Source of the DNA: Christiangramia aestuarii
GTDB taxonomy: Bacteria; Bacteroidota; Bacteroidia; Flavobacteriales; Flavobacteriaceae
DNA: 64,000 nt
Assembly (NCBI RefSeq): GCF_009735585.1
Contig: NZ_VJVW01000004.1
Span: forward strand, 248,001-312,000
Reading direction: 5' to 3'
Shown here: piece after piece, positions 1 through 8,658 of the stretch
How the letters are laid out: each line of letters opens with the position of its first letter
How positions within the stretch are numbered: position 1 is the stretch's first letter
Program-made: the position numbers and the translations under genes
The notes under the pieces: model-generated
Database searches by the model: none
What the model saw: only the letters and a program-made list of their open reading frames with translations
What the model was told of the DNA's origin: nothing

Positions 1-42
1 ATCCAAGGAGAAGAAGATGAATTTTTCCAGATACAACTATAA
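1..42 (+). CDS. 3' end of a gene entering from the left (partial)
   Basis: Frame 1 is open from the first base and ends with a TAA at 40-42. It encodes 13 acidic residues (IQGEEDEFFQIQL). It could be the C-terminus of a gene that begins outside the window. A second plus-strand frame is also open here, to about base 85, so the assignment is weak and no product can be named. Confidence 0.25.
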   Translation: MQGEEDEFFQIQL

Positions 43-114
43 CAGATGCCCAGAAATGGGCAAAAGTCATTATATAGAAAGATAATTAACTATAAATCCA
101 GTGTGTAAAAATGC

Positions 115-137
115 TAATGCCTAATTTTATGGCATTA
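115..137 (+). promoter_or_regulatory. Hairpin touching the methyltransferase start codon
   Basis: TAATGCC (115-121) and GGCATTA (131-137) form a perfect 7-bp inverted repeat with a 9-base loop. The last base of the right arm is the A of the ATG at 137. In RNA the stem would partly occlude the start codon. No T-run follows, so it is not a normal terminator. A regulatory role is inference. Confidence 0.35.
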
Positions 138-760
138 TGAGCATCGAAAAAGCATACGACCAATGGTCTTCACAATATGACCATAATAAAAACCGGACCC
201 GGGACCTGGATGAAAGGTTGACCCGAGCAAGCCTGGAAAGCATAGAATTCAGCGCGGTCCTGGAACTGGGTTGTGGTACCGGTAAAAATACCAAATGGCT
301 ACAGAAACGGGCGGCAAGGATTATAGCCGTAGATTTTTCAGAAAATATGCTTGCTCAGGCGAGGGAAAAGGTCACTTCAGGAAATATAAGCTTTCAAAAA
401 GCGGATATCACCAGGAATTGGGACTGGACCTCAGAAACATTCGATCTTATCACCTGCAACCTTATTCTGGAACATATTGAAAATCTGGATTTCATATTCG
501 CTCAGGCATTTTCGAAGATCGATGCCGGTGGCCACTTTTTTATTTCAGAACTACACCCCTTCAAACAATACAATGGTACCAAGGCCAGGTTCCACGCAGG
601 AGAAGAGCTTATTGAACTGGAAACCTATACCCATCATATATCTGAATATCTGGACGCAGCCAGGTCTGCTGGTTTTCACCTGAAAAGATTAAACGAATGG
701 TTTGATGAGGATGGAAACCAGACTCCCAGAATTCTCAGCCTGTTATTTCAAAAGCCATGA
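137..760 (+). CDS. Class I SAM-dependent methyltransferase
   Basis: This 207-residue protein has the Rossmann methyltransferase fold. SAM-binding motif I is VLELGCGTGKNT (about 41-52), followed by the acidic end of strand 2 (AVDFSENML, about 64-72) and a motif-IV-like stretch FDLITCNLILEHI (about 101-113). It matches the Methyltransf_11/25 group of small cytosolic methyltransferases that act on small molecules, but the sequence does not identify the acceptor. There is no signal peptide. The next gene is on the same strand 76 bases downstream, and nothing around it points to a pathway. The family call is firm; the substrate is unknown. Confidence 0.85.
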   Translation: MSIEKAYDQWSSQYDHNKNRTRDLDERLTRASLESIEFSAVLELGCGTGKNTKWLQKRAARIIAVDFSENMLAQAREKVTSGNISFQKADITRNWDWTSETFDLITCNLILEHIENLDFIFAQAFSKIDAGGHFFISELHPFKQYNGTKARFHAGEELIELETYTHHISEYLDAARSAGFHLKRLNEWFDEDGNQTPRILSLLFQKP

Positions 761-836
761 TCCCGATCTTTTTGAAAAATTATATTTACTTTAAAGTTCA
801 AAATCAATTCAGCTTCCCTACGAGTATTAAAATTCT

Positions 837-1190
837 ATGAGCATGGAAAAATCTTGCCCGGAATGCGGGGAAAAAATCATAGGCCGAACCGACAAGAAAT
901 TTTGCAGTGACTACTGCCGGAATGCTTTTCATAATAATGCGAACAAGGATTCCAGTAAGATCATACGCAACACCAATAACCTGCTTCGCAAGAATTACCG
1001 GATACTGGAGGAGCTAAACCCCAGCGGTAAAACTTCGGTATCCCGGAGCAAACTGCTTTCCAGAGGATTCGATTTCGAATTTTTCACCAGTATCTATACC
1101 ACCAAAACGGGCAACCGCTATTTCTTTATTTACGACCAGGGCTATTTGCCGCTGGAAAACGACTTTTACGCCCTAGTAAAAAGGAATTAA
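837..1190 (+). CDS. Small zinc-ribbon protein
   Basis: The 117-residue product begins with two cysteine pairs, CPEC (7-10) and CSDYC (23-27), spaced as in a treble-clef or zinc-ribbon knuckle of the DUF2116 kind. A basic, Asn-rich linker follows, then a C-terminal globular part rich in aromatics (FEFFTSIYTTKTGNRYFFIYDQGY). It is probably cytosolic, and the ribbon could bind nucleic acid or protein. Short proteins of this plan are common in flavobacteria but have no known function. Translation may begin at 837 (MSMEK) or at the second Met, 843. The downstream secreted protein starts 47 bases later and seems unrelated. Confidence 0.75.
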   Translation: MSMEKSCPECGEKIIGRTDKKFCSDYCRNAFHNNANKDSSKIIRNTNNLLRKNYRILEELNPSGKTSVSRSKLLSRGFDFEFFTSIYTTKTGNRYFFIYDQGYLPLENDFYALVKRN

Positions 1191-1237
1191 TATTTTCTTG
1201 AGATAATTATTGGCTTTCCCTTCCTATCTTATAGCTT

Positions 1238-1672
1238 ATGAAAAAGCTATTGACCTTAGGTATATTCCTGATCTTACCCAATCTTATGACAGCACAGGAA
1301 CTAGATAAATATCAGTGGGAAAACAGGCTGGTAGTGGTTTTCACTCCTGCTGAAGAAAATGATATGCTCAGTTCCCAGTTAAGGATTTTCAAAAATAAGC
1401 TGGAGGCTCTAAAGGAAAGAAAACTGCTGATGATTGAGGCAATCCCGGGAAAACATAAGATACTGCTTCCGGATGCATCAGAATGGCAGGAATCCAAAAT
1501 ATACCAAAGACTTAAAAAGACAGATGATAATTTTGAGCTCATCCTAATTGGCCTCGACGGCGGGGTGAAATTAAGACAAACTGAAGTCCTGGAACCCGAA
1601 AAACTTTTCAGCCTAATAGATTCCATGCCTATGCGAAAGGCCGAGATGAAAGATCAGGATAAGAAAAGGTAA
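1238..1672 (+). CDS. DUF4174 domain secreted protein
   Basis: The 144-residue product has an N-terminal signal peptide (MKKLLTLGIFLILPNLMTAQ, cleavage expected near residue 20). A DUF4174-type domain follows, with the opening YQWENRLVVVFTP and the later stretch LILIGLDGGVKLRQ, in which a conserved G-x-DGG-x-K loop is visible. DUF4174 proteins resemble thioredoxin-fold domains but lack a CxxC, and none is seen here. The protein should be periplasmic. Its partner is unknown, and a Lys/Arg-rich tail ends the chain. Confidence 0.75.
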   Translation: MKKLLTLGIFLILPNLMTAQELDKYQWENRLVVVFTPAEENDMLSSQLRIFKNKLEALKERKLLMIEAIPGKHKILLPDASEWQESKIYQRLKKTDDNFELILIGLDGGVKLRQTEVLEPEKLFSLIDSMPMRKAEMKDQDKKR

Positions 1673-1702
1673 AGCAATACCTGTACGCCTTCCTATGCAT
1701 AT

Positions 1703-1876
1703 TCAGGAAGTTTTTTTCTTTTTCAGATAATTGTAAGTCAAACCATTTTGCAAGGTGAACCCTACCACAAGAACGCCCAGCAGGTAGTTATAACCACTGC
1801 TCCCGTTGTACAACCAGGAAGCGACCAAAATTACCAATGCCCAGATGATCGCATTTATGATTAGCAGCTTTTTCAT
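1703..1876 (-). CDS. 57-residue two-helix membrane protein
   Basis: The reverse strand encodes a 57-residue protein from an ATG at 1876-1874 to a TGA at 1705-1703. It begins MKKLLIINAIIWALVILVAS and holds two hydrophobic segments (about 4-22 and 30-43) joined by a short YNGSSGYN loop, then a LKKKKTS tail. This pattern is typical of a small inner-membrane protein. Its start lies 13 bases after the stop of the CBS gene on the same strand, so the two are probably cotranscribed. Function unknown. Good coding character and tight spacing support it as real. Confidence 0.6.
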   Translation of the reverse strand: MKKLLIINAIIWALVILVASWLYNGSSGYNYLLGVLVVGFTLQNGLTYNYLKKKKTS

Positions 1877-1889
1877 TAGACGAGGGAAT

Positions 1890-2357
1890 TTATCGGTGCC
1901 AGCTCTGGCTTCTTAATCTAATCGCCGCTTTTAGAACATCCCGCTGGCTGATCTGCCCTATCAGTTTCCCGTTCTCTACGATGGGAAATCTTCTGAACTT
2001 GAGCTCAGTGAATTTATTGGCCGCCTCCAGTACGTTCATGTTACCATCTATGGTAACCACGTTTTTATTCATTCGCTTGCCCACGGTGAGGTCGCTCATT
2101 GGCATATTATAATATCGGCTGTCTGATATCTGTTTCATACAATCCCCTTCTGAGATCATCCCCAGCAGTTCGTTCTTTTCATTTACTATACAACCCCCGG
2201 AAATTCCGTGCTTGATCAGTTTTTCCATCACATCCATGATATTCTCATTTTCGCGGAAGGTCACCAGGTTGGTCGCCATATAATCCTTTACCGAAATTGG
2301 CAATTCCGCAGGCTTTTCAGGCTCTGCCCGCTTACCCATAAAACTTTTGATACCCAT
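1890..2357 (-). CDS. Tandem CBS-domain protein
   Basis: The 155-residue protein is almost entirely a pair of CBS domains. CBS1 runs from VKDYMATNLVTF (about 23) to about 83, and CBS2 from VGKRMNKNVVTIDGN (about 92) to about 150. Each contains the usual G-x-I/V-x-x-x-D nucleotide-contact pattern (LLGMISEGDC and LIGQISQRDV). Such stand-alone Bateman modules sense adenine nucleotides and control partners, but there is no attached catalytic domain. Upstream lies a divergent M28 peptidase gene; downstream is a small membrane protein that may be its partner. Confident for domain content, not for role. Confidence 0.88.
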   Translation of the reverse strand: MGIKSFMGKRAEPEKPAELPISVKDYMATNLVTFRENENIMDVMEKLIKHGISGGCIVNEKNELLGMISEGDCMKQISDSRYYNMPMSDLTVGKRMNKNVVTIDGNMNVLEAANKFTELKFRRFPIVENGKLIGQISQRDVLKAAIRLRSQSWHR

Positions 2358-2480
2358 ATCCTAAACTTTTGATTCTTAATTACTTAAATATAACGAATTT
2401 TAGTTTAGCAGCTACTTGCCTTTTTTCCTTGTCTATTCACAAAAATCTTATTTAACTTTAAGACCTTTCATCCCAGGTAC

Positions 2481-4799
2481 ATGAACACTAAACTATCCGG
2501 CTTAATCGCATTTCTTCTCATAATAGTTGCGGTATGGCTCAATTTTAATTTTCAGCAGCCAGATTACGATCCAGATTCCAGTAATTCCCTGACCCAATTC
2601 TCCACTTCGCGAGCTTTTGAGCATGTGGAAGCACTGGCCAGTGAACCTCATTATGTGGGTAGTCCGGCACACAGCAAAGCGCGTAACTACATTGTAGACC
2701 AGCTTCAGGAAATGGGCCTGGAAGTACAAACGCAGGAAGCTTATAGTCTGAACAAGGACGGAGTCCTTGCTAGGCCTCAGAATATTCTGGCCAGGATAGA
2801 TGGTTCTGGCGATGGGGACGCCCTGATTCTAATGACACATTATGATTCGGCCATGCATTCTTCCTATGGAGCCAGCGATGCCGGCAGTGGCGTGGCTACA
2901 ATCCTGGAGGGTGTTCGCGTATTCCTGAAAAAGAATGCCGAACACGAAAATGATATCATCTTATTATTTACCGACGCGGAGGAATTAGGCCTTAATGGCG
3001 CCAGCCTATTTATTGAAGACCATCCCTGGGCCGAAGATGTAAAACTTGCCCTTAATTTTGAAGCACGAGGTAGCGGCGGCAGCCCTTATATGTTATTAGA
3101 AACCAATGGCAAGAACGCCCGCCTTATTGAAGCTTTCGAAAAGGCGGGAGTAAAGTATCCCGTTACTAACTCCCTTTATTATAGCATTTATAAGATGCTT
3201 CCAAACGATACCGATCTTACCGTTCTAAGGGAAGAAGGAGATATCAATGGCTACAATTTTGCGTTTATAGATGACCACTATGATTATCACACCGCCACCG
3301 ATATACCTAAAAATTTAGACAAAAAAACATTAAAACACCAGGGTGAATATTTAATGCCGCTTTTAAGTTATTTCAGTAACGCGGAACTGAATGATCTTTC
3401 CAGCGACAGGGACCTGATCTACCTAAGCCTGCCGTTTGGAGAAATGATAAGCTATCCCTTCGCGTGGATAAACCCTATGCTGGTCCTGGCAGGAGTTATT
3501 TTCCTGGCGCTAATCGTCTACGGTATTCGCCGGGAAAGGCTAAAACTTACAGGTATCCTGTTCGGGTTTATTCCCATGATCCTTAGCCTGGTGGTCTCAG
3601 GTTTACTGGTTTGGGCCTTCTGGAAATTCTGTCTTTTCATTTACCCGGAGTATGCTGAAATGGAACAGGGTTTTACCTACAACGGTTACTGGTATATTGG
3701 CATTGCCATTTTCCTCGCCCTCTCTGTCTGCTTTATGATCTACCACCTCCTAAGGCGCAGCCTGAGAACAGCTTCGGTATTCGTAGCCCCATTATTCCTC
3801 TGGCTTATTATAAGTGCGCTTATGGCGGTATATCTTAAAGGAGCATCTTATTTTGTGATCCTGGTCTATTTCGGGCTGTTGCAGCTATTCGTGATGATTA
3901 GACAGGAAAAGCCGAACCGCATCCTGATGGTACTCCTTTCCTGGCCGGCGATAATCATACTATTACCTTTCATCTGGAGCCTCCCGGTCGCCCTGGGATT
4001 AAAACTGCTCTTCGTGACGGGCATCCTTACCAGCCTGCTGTTCTTCTTATTTTTGCCGTTGTTCGGATATTTCAGAAGATTAAAATCCTTTGCCGTACTT
4101 TCTTTTCTCACTTTTAATGTCCTTATATTCGTGGCGCATTATTATTCAGATTTTAGCCCGGAAAGACCTAAGCCAAACAGCCTGGTCTACCTGCAGGATC
4201 TGGACCAGGATGTTGCCAACTGGTATTCTTACGATCACGAGATCGATGAATGGACGTCCCAATTTTTTGGAGAAGATGCTGAAGCCAGCTCACATGCCAT
4301 TGCCAACTTCAGCAGTAAGTACGGCAGCAGCTTCACTTTTAAAGCTGAAGCACCAAAAATAAACATCCCGGAACCCGGGGTAATCATCGAAAAAGGCCCT
4401 GACAGCCTGGACAGGCAGAATTATATGCTGAAGATCGCTCCCAACCGCGATATCAATAAAATAGAATTATTCGAAACCAAGGATGTGGATTTTGAAAGTT
4501 TCAGAGTGAACGGCCTGGAAGCCAAAGATGTTTACCTGGGAGAAAATGCCTTTCATATGTTCACGAGGCGCTGGAAAGAGAGACTGCTCACTTATTATGC
4601 CTCCAACCGGGATACTTTAAGGATCGAATTCAGCATAGAAAAAGGGGACCGGCCAGAATTTGTAGTTTATGAATCGGCTTACGACCTTATTGGCAACGAA
4701 AAATTAAAGGTAAAGGAGCGTCCCCAGGGAATGATCTCCAGGCCTTTTGTACTAAATGACGCGACAATTTTAAAGAAAACAATTAGAATCAACGAATAG
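2481..4799 (+). CDS. M28 family metallopeptidase with polytopic membrane C-half
   Basis: A 772-residue protein with an N-terminal membrane anchor (about 5-22) and an M28 aminopeptidase domain (about 40-290). The two-zinc ligands are visible: H120 (THYDS), D133 (ASDAG), E168 with catalytic E167 (TDAEELG), E194 (NFEARG) and H270 (YDYHTATD). After about residue 315 come several hydrophobic helices (to about 560), then a C-terminal extracytoplasmic region. The architecture is like eukaryotic ERMP1/FXNA and bacterial relatives. It probably trims peptides on the outer face of the inner membrane. The epimerase gene begins one base after its stop, so they form an operon. Confidence 0.9.
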   Translation: MNTKLSGLIAFLLIIVAVWLNFNFQQPDYDPDSSNSLTQFSTSRAFEHVEALASEPHYVGSPAHSKARNYIVDQLQEMGLEVQTQEAYSLNKDGVLARPQNILARIDGSGDGDALILMTHYDSAMHSSYGASDAGSGVATILEGVRVFLKKNAEHENDIILLFTDAEELGLNGASLFIEDHPWAEDVKLALNFEARGSGGSPYMLLETNGKNARLIEAFEKAGVKYPVTNSLYYSIYKMLPNDTDLTVLREEGDINGYNFAFIDDHYDYHTATDIPKNLDKKTLKHQGEYLMPLLSYFSNAELNDLSSDRDLIYLSLPFGEMISYPFAWINPMLVLAGVIFLALIVYGIRRERLKLTGILFGFIPMILSLVVSGLLVWAFWKFCLFIYPEYAEMEQGFTYNGYWYIGIAIFLALSVCFMIYHLLRRSLRTASVFVAPLFLWLIISALMAVYLKGASYFVILVYFGLLQLFVMIRQEKPNRILMVLLSWPAIIILLPFIWSLPVALGLKLLFVTGILTSLLFFLFLPLFGYFRRLKSFAVLSFLTFNVLIFVAHYYSDFSPERPKPNSLVYLQDLDQDVANWYSYDHEIDEWTSQFFGEDAEASSHAIANFSSKYGSSFTFKAEAPKINIPEPGVIIEKGPDSLDRQNYMLKIAPNRDINKIELFETKDVDFESFRVNGLEAKDVYLGENAFHMFTRRWKERLLTYYASNRDTLRIEFSIEKGDRPEFVVYESAYDLIGNEKLKVKERPQGMISRPFVLNDATILKKTIRINE

Positions 4800-4800
4800 A

Positions 4801-5607
4801 ATGAAGATAGCAATACTGGGATGTGGATGGTTAGGAATGGAGCTTGGAAAAAGGCTGAGAAAGGAAAACCATGAGGTAAGAGGTTCGGTAACCAGGGTTG
4901 AAAAACTTAGTGAAGTGAGGGCCGCGGGCATGATCCCCTACTCCATCAAATTATATGAACGGGGAATACAGGGTGATATTCGTTCATTCCTTTCGGGGGT
5001 CGAGGTACTGGTGGTAGATATTCCGCCGGGGCTAAGAAAGAATCCCGACATTAATTTTGTTAAGAAGATCGACAAGCTTATCCCTTATATTGAAAAATCT
5101 TATCTGCAGAAGGTGATCTTTACCAGCTCCACTTCGGTCTATAAGGACAGCTCGGCCATCCCTACTTACAAAGAAGATGCGAATACCAATAACGCTAACG
5201 ATACAGCCATTCAGCTTCGCAATGCCGAATTGCTCTTCCTTAACAATGAAAGCTTCAATACTTCTGTTCTAAGATTCGGGGGACTTATTGGCGAAGACAG
5301 GCATCCTGTTACTTACCTGGCCGGCAGGGAAGGGATCAGTAATCCCAAGGCTCCGGTGAACCTGGTTCACCAGGAAGACTGCCTGAACGCGATCTTCAAA
5401 CTAATAGATATGAAAAAGGACAATTCTGTCTGGAACGTGGTTTATCCCGAGCATCCAACCAAGGAGGAATATTATTCCAGGATCGCCCAGGAAAGGAATC
5501 TGGCGACCCCGAAATTCGACCATTCCGAAAATTCTTTGGGAAAGATCATTAGTTCAGAAAAACTACAACAGAAGCTGAATTTCGAATTCTCCAGGTCTAT
5601 CTGGTAA
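4801..5607 (+). CDS. NAD(P)-binding epimerase/dehydratase-like protein (YeeZ type)
   Basis: The 268-residue protein opens with a nucleotide-binding loop MKIAILGCGWLGMELGKRL (GxGxxGxxxG). It retains the SDR-type TSSTSVYKD segment (about 107-115) seen in extended SDRs at the catalytic Ser/Tyr region. It resembles the YeeZ/SDR a5 group rather than sugar-nucleotide epimerases of full length (usually over 310 residues). No signal peptide is present. The start lies one base after the M28 peptidase stop, so translation may be coupled. Substrate unknown. Confidence 0.82.
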   Translation: MKIAILGCGWLGMELGKRLRKENHEVRGSVTRVEKLSEVRAAGMIPYSIKLYERGIQGDIRSFLSGVEVLVVDIPPGLRKNPDINFVKKIDKLIPYIEKSYLQKVIFTSSTSVYKDSSAIPTYKEDANTNNANDTAIQLRNAELLFLNNESFNTSVLRFGGLIGEDRHPVTYLAGREGISNPKAPVNLVHQEDCLNAIFKLIDMKKDNSVWNVVYPEHPTKEEYYSRIAQERNLATPKFDHSENSLGKIISSEKLQQKLNFEFSRSIW

Positions 5608-5608
5608 A

Positions 5609-6337
5609 TTATTTCGAGTAAGCCGAGGCGTACGGTGACCAGATCTCGTAAATAGGATCTCCCTTGGAACTTTTTCCGGAGTGATGCCACTGGCCGTCCT
5701 TAAGCTGGAAATCGAATCCTAGCTTCGCTCCAACCCGATTATTATCCCTGGAGAAAACCTCGATATTTTCGGTGTATTTACCATTTTCTGCGGAATAGGT
5801 TCCTGCTCCTGAACCGTAGAACTCTTTGGTGGCAGAATTAAAGGCCACCCACTGGAAGCGGTCACCGCCAAGTATTTTTATCGTCCTGCGATCGCCGGGC
5901 TTCATTTTATCTATTTTCCCATCGCGTTTTCTGCCGGTGATCACCCAATTACCATTAAGGGAATTCTCGCTATCTGAGATCTTTTCCCATACCTGCACTT
6001 CTTTGACCTCGTTGATCTTTATTTTATTATCGCCTTGGAAAGTGAGTTTCGGGTCACGGGTATCGCCAATAGCCTCGGGAAGCTTGGTGTTAAAATCCTG
6101 GGTGGCGGTATAATCACCATTGCTGTAATCATATTCACCGCCAAGCGCCCATAGAAATTCTCTGGAAGCCAGTTCTTTGGCAGCTTCAGCGAAATAATTA
6201 TCCTGGTAGATCCGGATGATTTCCTTATCTGTGATCTCCTTCCCATTTTCTTCTACCAGTTTCCAGGAACCTTCCAGGGACTGGGCAGAAAGCACTATTG
6301 AATTAAAGAATATCGCAAGTATGACAAGCTTTTTCAT
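5609..6337 (-). CDS. Secreted protein with two lipocalin-like repeats
   Basis: The 242-residue product has a signal peptide (to about residue 18, ending LSAQ). It then has two copies of a beta-rich module starting SLEGSWKLVEENGKEI (about 20) and SLNGNWVITGRKRDGKI (about 128). Each opens with L-x-G-x-W, the hallmark of small lipocalin-like domains, and ends with a W-containing strand (VQVWEK, YEIWSPY). It should be periplasmic or surface exposed. Ligand unknown. Its 3' end meets the epimerase gene convergently, one base apart. A strong hairpin lies immediately upstream of the ATG. Confidence 0.75.
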   Translation of the reverse strand: MKKLVILAIFFNSIVLSAQSLEGSWKLVEENGKEITDKEIIRIYQDNYFAEAAKELASREFLWALGGEYDYSNGDYTATQDFNTKLPEAIGDTRDPKLTFQGDNKIKINEVKEVQVWEKISDSENSLNGNWVITGRKRDGKIDKMKPGDRRTIKILGGDRFQWVAFNSATKEFYGSGAGTYSAENGKYTENIEVFSRDNNRVGAKLGFDFQLKDGQWHHSGKSSKGDPIYEIWSPYASAYSK

Positions 6338-6366
6338 AATTTATAGGTTTTTGGTTCCTATAAATT
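6338..6366 (-). promoter_or_regulatory. 10-bp perfect hairpin directly before an ATG
   Basis: AATTTATAGG (6338-6347) and CCTATAAATT (6357-6366) form a 10-bp perfect stem with a 9-base loop. It abuts the start codon of the secreted lipocalin-like gene (ATG at 6337). It lies 40 bases after the hflX stop, but no T-run follows on the minus strand, so it is a poor terminator. It could be an RNA-processing or translation-control structure between the two genes. Confidence 0.5.
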
Positions 6367-6406
6367 TAAAAAGATGTCCAGCAAATTCAGTTAAAGCTTT
6401 ATTAAG

Positions 6407-7630
6407 CTATTCCTTCTCCTCGCCGTATTTATCGTATTCGGGGTACAGGAAATTGTTATAGGGGAACCTGGTAATATGTATCTCCCTAACCGCCTCGTAT
6501 ACCTTTTTGCGAAAATGCTCCATGTTCTCCTTGTTCAGGGCCGAAATAAAGAGGGCATTATCTCCTACCCTGTTCATCCAGGTCTTTTTCCATTCCTTAA
6601 GGGTGTAATGCGCTGAAGTCTTTTCGGTAATAAGGTCGTCCTCGTCGATCTTTTCCGGCTCATAGGCGTCGATCTTGTTAAAGACCATGATGGTTGGTTT
6701 CCCAATGGTCTCGATCTCGGTAAGGATCTGGTTTACCGAGTTGATATGATCCTCGAAGTTAGGATGAGAAATATCTACCACATGCAGAAGAAGGTCGGCT
6801 TCGCGAACCTCATCCAAAGTAGATTTAAAGGACTCTACCAGCTGTGTAGGTAGTTTCCTTATGAATCCTACCGTATCACTTAAAAGGAACGGCAGGTTGC
6901 GTATAACGACCTTTCTAACGGTGGTATCCAGGGTTGCGAACAGCTTATTCTCGGCAAACACCTCGCTTTTGCTTATCACGTTCATCAAAGTAGATTTTCC
7001 AACGTTGGTATATCCTACCAGGGCTACACGAACCAACTGCCCGCGGTTCCCGCGTTGTACTTCCATCTGCTTATCTATGGTCTTAAGTTTTTTCTTGAGC
7101 AGGGAGATCTTATCACGTACTATCCTACGGTCGGTCTCGATCTCTGTCTCCCCAGGACCACGCATCCCGATACCCCCACGCTGTCTTTCCAGGTGAGTCC
7201 ACATCCCGGCAAGTCGAGGTAACAGGTATTCGTACTGGGCCAGTTCTACCTGTGTTCTGGCATAACTGGTCTTGGCCCTCTGGGCGAAAATATCCAGAAT
7301 AAGGCCAGTCCTATCAAGGATCTTACACTTCAGGATCTTTTCTATATTTTTTTGCTGAGCCGGTGATAGTTCATCATCGAAGATCACCGCCCCAATATCG
7401 TTTTCTTTAGCGAATTCTCTTACATCTTCCATCTTTCCTGAACCAATAAAAGTTTTAGGATCGGGACGTTCCAGGCGCTGAGAAAATCTATTTACCACTT
7501 CCCCACCGGCCGTGTAAGTAAGGAACTCAAGTTCGTCAAGATATTCTTCCAGTTTGTCCTGGTCCTGATCTTTGGTAACTATCCCAACTAATACAGTTCT
7601 TTCGTAAGCTAAATCGGTCTTTTCAATCAT
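6407..7630 (-). CDS. hflX: Ribosome-associated GTPase HflX
   Basis: HflX splits or rescues stalled 70S ribosomes under stress. The N-terminal HflX domain includes the signature RQRGGIGMRGPGETEIETDRR region (about 150-170). The G domain follows, with P-loop GYTNVGKST (about 206-214), DTVGFI switch II and FNKID (NKxD). At 407 residues it is normal length. I start at ATG 7630 (MIEKTDLAYE) rather than at the upstream in-frame start at 7648. A -7 promoter element ends five bases before this ATG and would place the upstream codon outside the transcript. The gene seems to have its own promoter and may be leaderless. Confidence 0.95.
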   Translation of the reverse strand: MIEKTDLAYERTVLVGIVTKDQDQDKLEEYLDELEFLTYTAGGEVVNRFSQRLERPDPKTFIGSGKMEDVREFAKENDIGAVIFDDELSPAQQKNIEKILKCKILDRTGLILDIFAQRAKTSYARTQVELAQYEYLLPRLAGMWTHLERQRGGIGMRGPGETEIETDRRIVRDKISLLKKKLKTIDKQMEVQRGNRGQLVRVALVGYTNVGKSTLMNVISKSEVFAENKLFATLDTTVRKVVIRNLPFLLSDTVGFIRKLPTQLVESFKSTLDEVREADLLLHVVDISHPNFEDHINSVNQILTEIETIGKPTIMVFNKIDAYEPEKIDEDDLITEKTSAHYTLKEWKKTWMNRVGDNALFISALNKENMEHFRKKVYEAVREIHITRFPYNNFLYPEYDKYGEEKE

Positions 7631-7635
7631 AAATG

Positions 7636-7643
7636 CAAAGGTA
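7636..7643 (-). promoter_or_regulatory. hflX promoter -7 element
   Basis: On the minus strand this reads TACCTTTG, an exact match to the Bacteroidetes -7 consensus TAnnTTTG. Only five bases separate it from the hflX ATG at 7630, so the transcript should start at or next to the start codon. No clear TTG -33 box stands at 19-20 bases, which lowers confidence. Confidence 0.5.
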
Positions 7644-7698
7644 ATCAATACAAAGCTATCAGTTTAACACTGAAAATACTTCAACAAAAATTTAACTG

Positions 7699-7726
7699 AA
7701 AAAGGGCCCGTAATGATTGCGGGCCC
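7699..7726 (-). terminator. Rho-independent terminator after the DUF3078 gene
   Basis: GGGCCCG (7704-7710) and CGGGCCC (7720-7726) form a GC-rich stem with a 9-base loop. On the minus strand it is followed by TTTTT. It lies 27 bases past the stop of the DUF3078 gene and would end the sufE-DUF59-DUF2480-DUF3078 transcript. Confidence 0.85.
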
Positions 7727-7753
7727 CTGTTTTATTTAATATTTTCTAAAGAC

Positions 7754-8656
7754 CTAGAAGCCAAAATTGATTCCCAGACCAAATACTTCCCTTATCTGGA
7801 AAGCGCCGACGGCATTATCATCATAAATGGCCTGGAAAACTAAATTTGCAGATAGGTAATCGTTGATTCCCATAGTTACGTTCAGCAGATAATCTATATC
7901 TATGTTCCCTGGTTTATCCAGGTAGTTTGAGTAAAGAGATATAGTGTGCTCCATGTTCACGTTCTCCAGGATCTCATATTTTGAATAGGCACTTAGAGAA
8001 GCACCAAGTTCAAACCTCATGGATTTGCCCTCGTCCACGCCAAAATAATCACCGTCTACATAACCAGGACGGGTAGTGAAATCTTTATCTACAAAAATGA
8101 ACCTCGCGGTTGCAGGTGCGAAGTTCACGAACAGGTCGTCACTTTTCTTCCATAGAATTCCGGGCCCGGTCTGTAAATAAGCGGGGGACATGAAGTCTGA
8201 GATCTCTGTTCTTATAGTTTCTCCGGTATCCGGATCTTCGCTAAACGCATATCCTTTGTCGAACTGGGTCCTGAAGTTAAGGAACCAGGAATAGAAGAAA
8301 TTGGAATCCTGAATATTCTTCCCGGCAATGGAATTGAATTCCAGCCGGTCACTGGTCTTCCTGGTAAATTCGTCATCCTTCACCTTGGTAAGACCGTAAT
8401 TCCCATAGATACGGTTATCCCAGGTAAAATCATCCATCTTGTAATTGAACTGGTAGTCTACAGAAAGGTTTCCAGCGATACTTGAAGTACCCCCGCCGGT
8501 CCACTCCTTGTTAAAAGCCGACTGGTTAAAAAGCAGTTGTACAGTTCCTTCTTTCCGCCAGCCGTTCGGGATGGTATCTTTTTCTTCTTCTTCCTGTGAA
8601 AAGGCAATTCCAGAGCAAAAAAGCAATGAAAAAGCTAAGAGTAAAGTTTTCTTCAT
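7754..8656 (-). CDS. DUF3078 outer-membrane-type protein
   Basis: The 300-residue protein starts MKKTLLLAFSLLFCSGIAFSQ, a typical signal peptide. I take ATG 8656 because the longer reading frame would put 14 residues before the signal. The mature part begins GWRKEGTVQLLFNQSAFNKEWTGGG, characteristic of DUF3078, and continues as alternating amphipathic strands that end in ..FGLGINFGF, a C-terminal aromatic typical of outer-membrane barrels. Function is unknown. It follows the DUF2480 gene by two bases, so it is the last gene of the sufE transcript. Confidence 0.85.
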   Translation of the reverse strand: MKKTLLLAFSLLFCSGIAFSQEEEEKDTIPNGWRKEGTVQLLFNQSAFNKEWTGGGTSSIAGNLSVDYQFNYKMDDFTWDNRIYGNYGLTKVKDDEFTRKTSDRLEFNSIAGKNIQDSNFFYSWFLNFRTQFDKGYAFSEDPDTGETIRTEISDFMSPAYLQTGPGILWKKSDDLFVNFAPATARFIFVDKDFTTRPGYVDGDYFGVDEGKSMRFELGASLSAYSKYEILENVNMEHTISLYSNYLDKPGNIDIDYLLNVTMGINDYLSANLVFQAIYDDNAVGAFQIREVFGLGINFGF

Positions 8657-8658
8657 AT

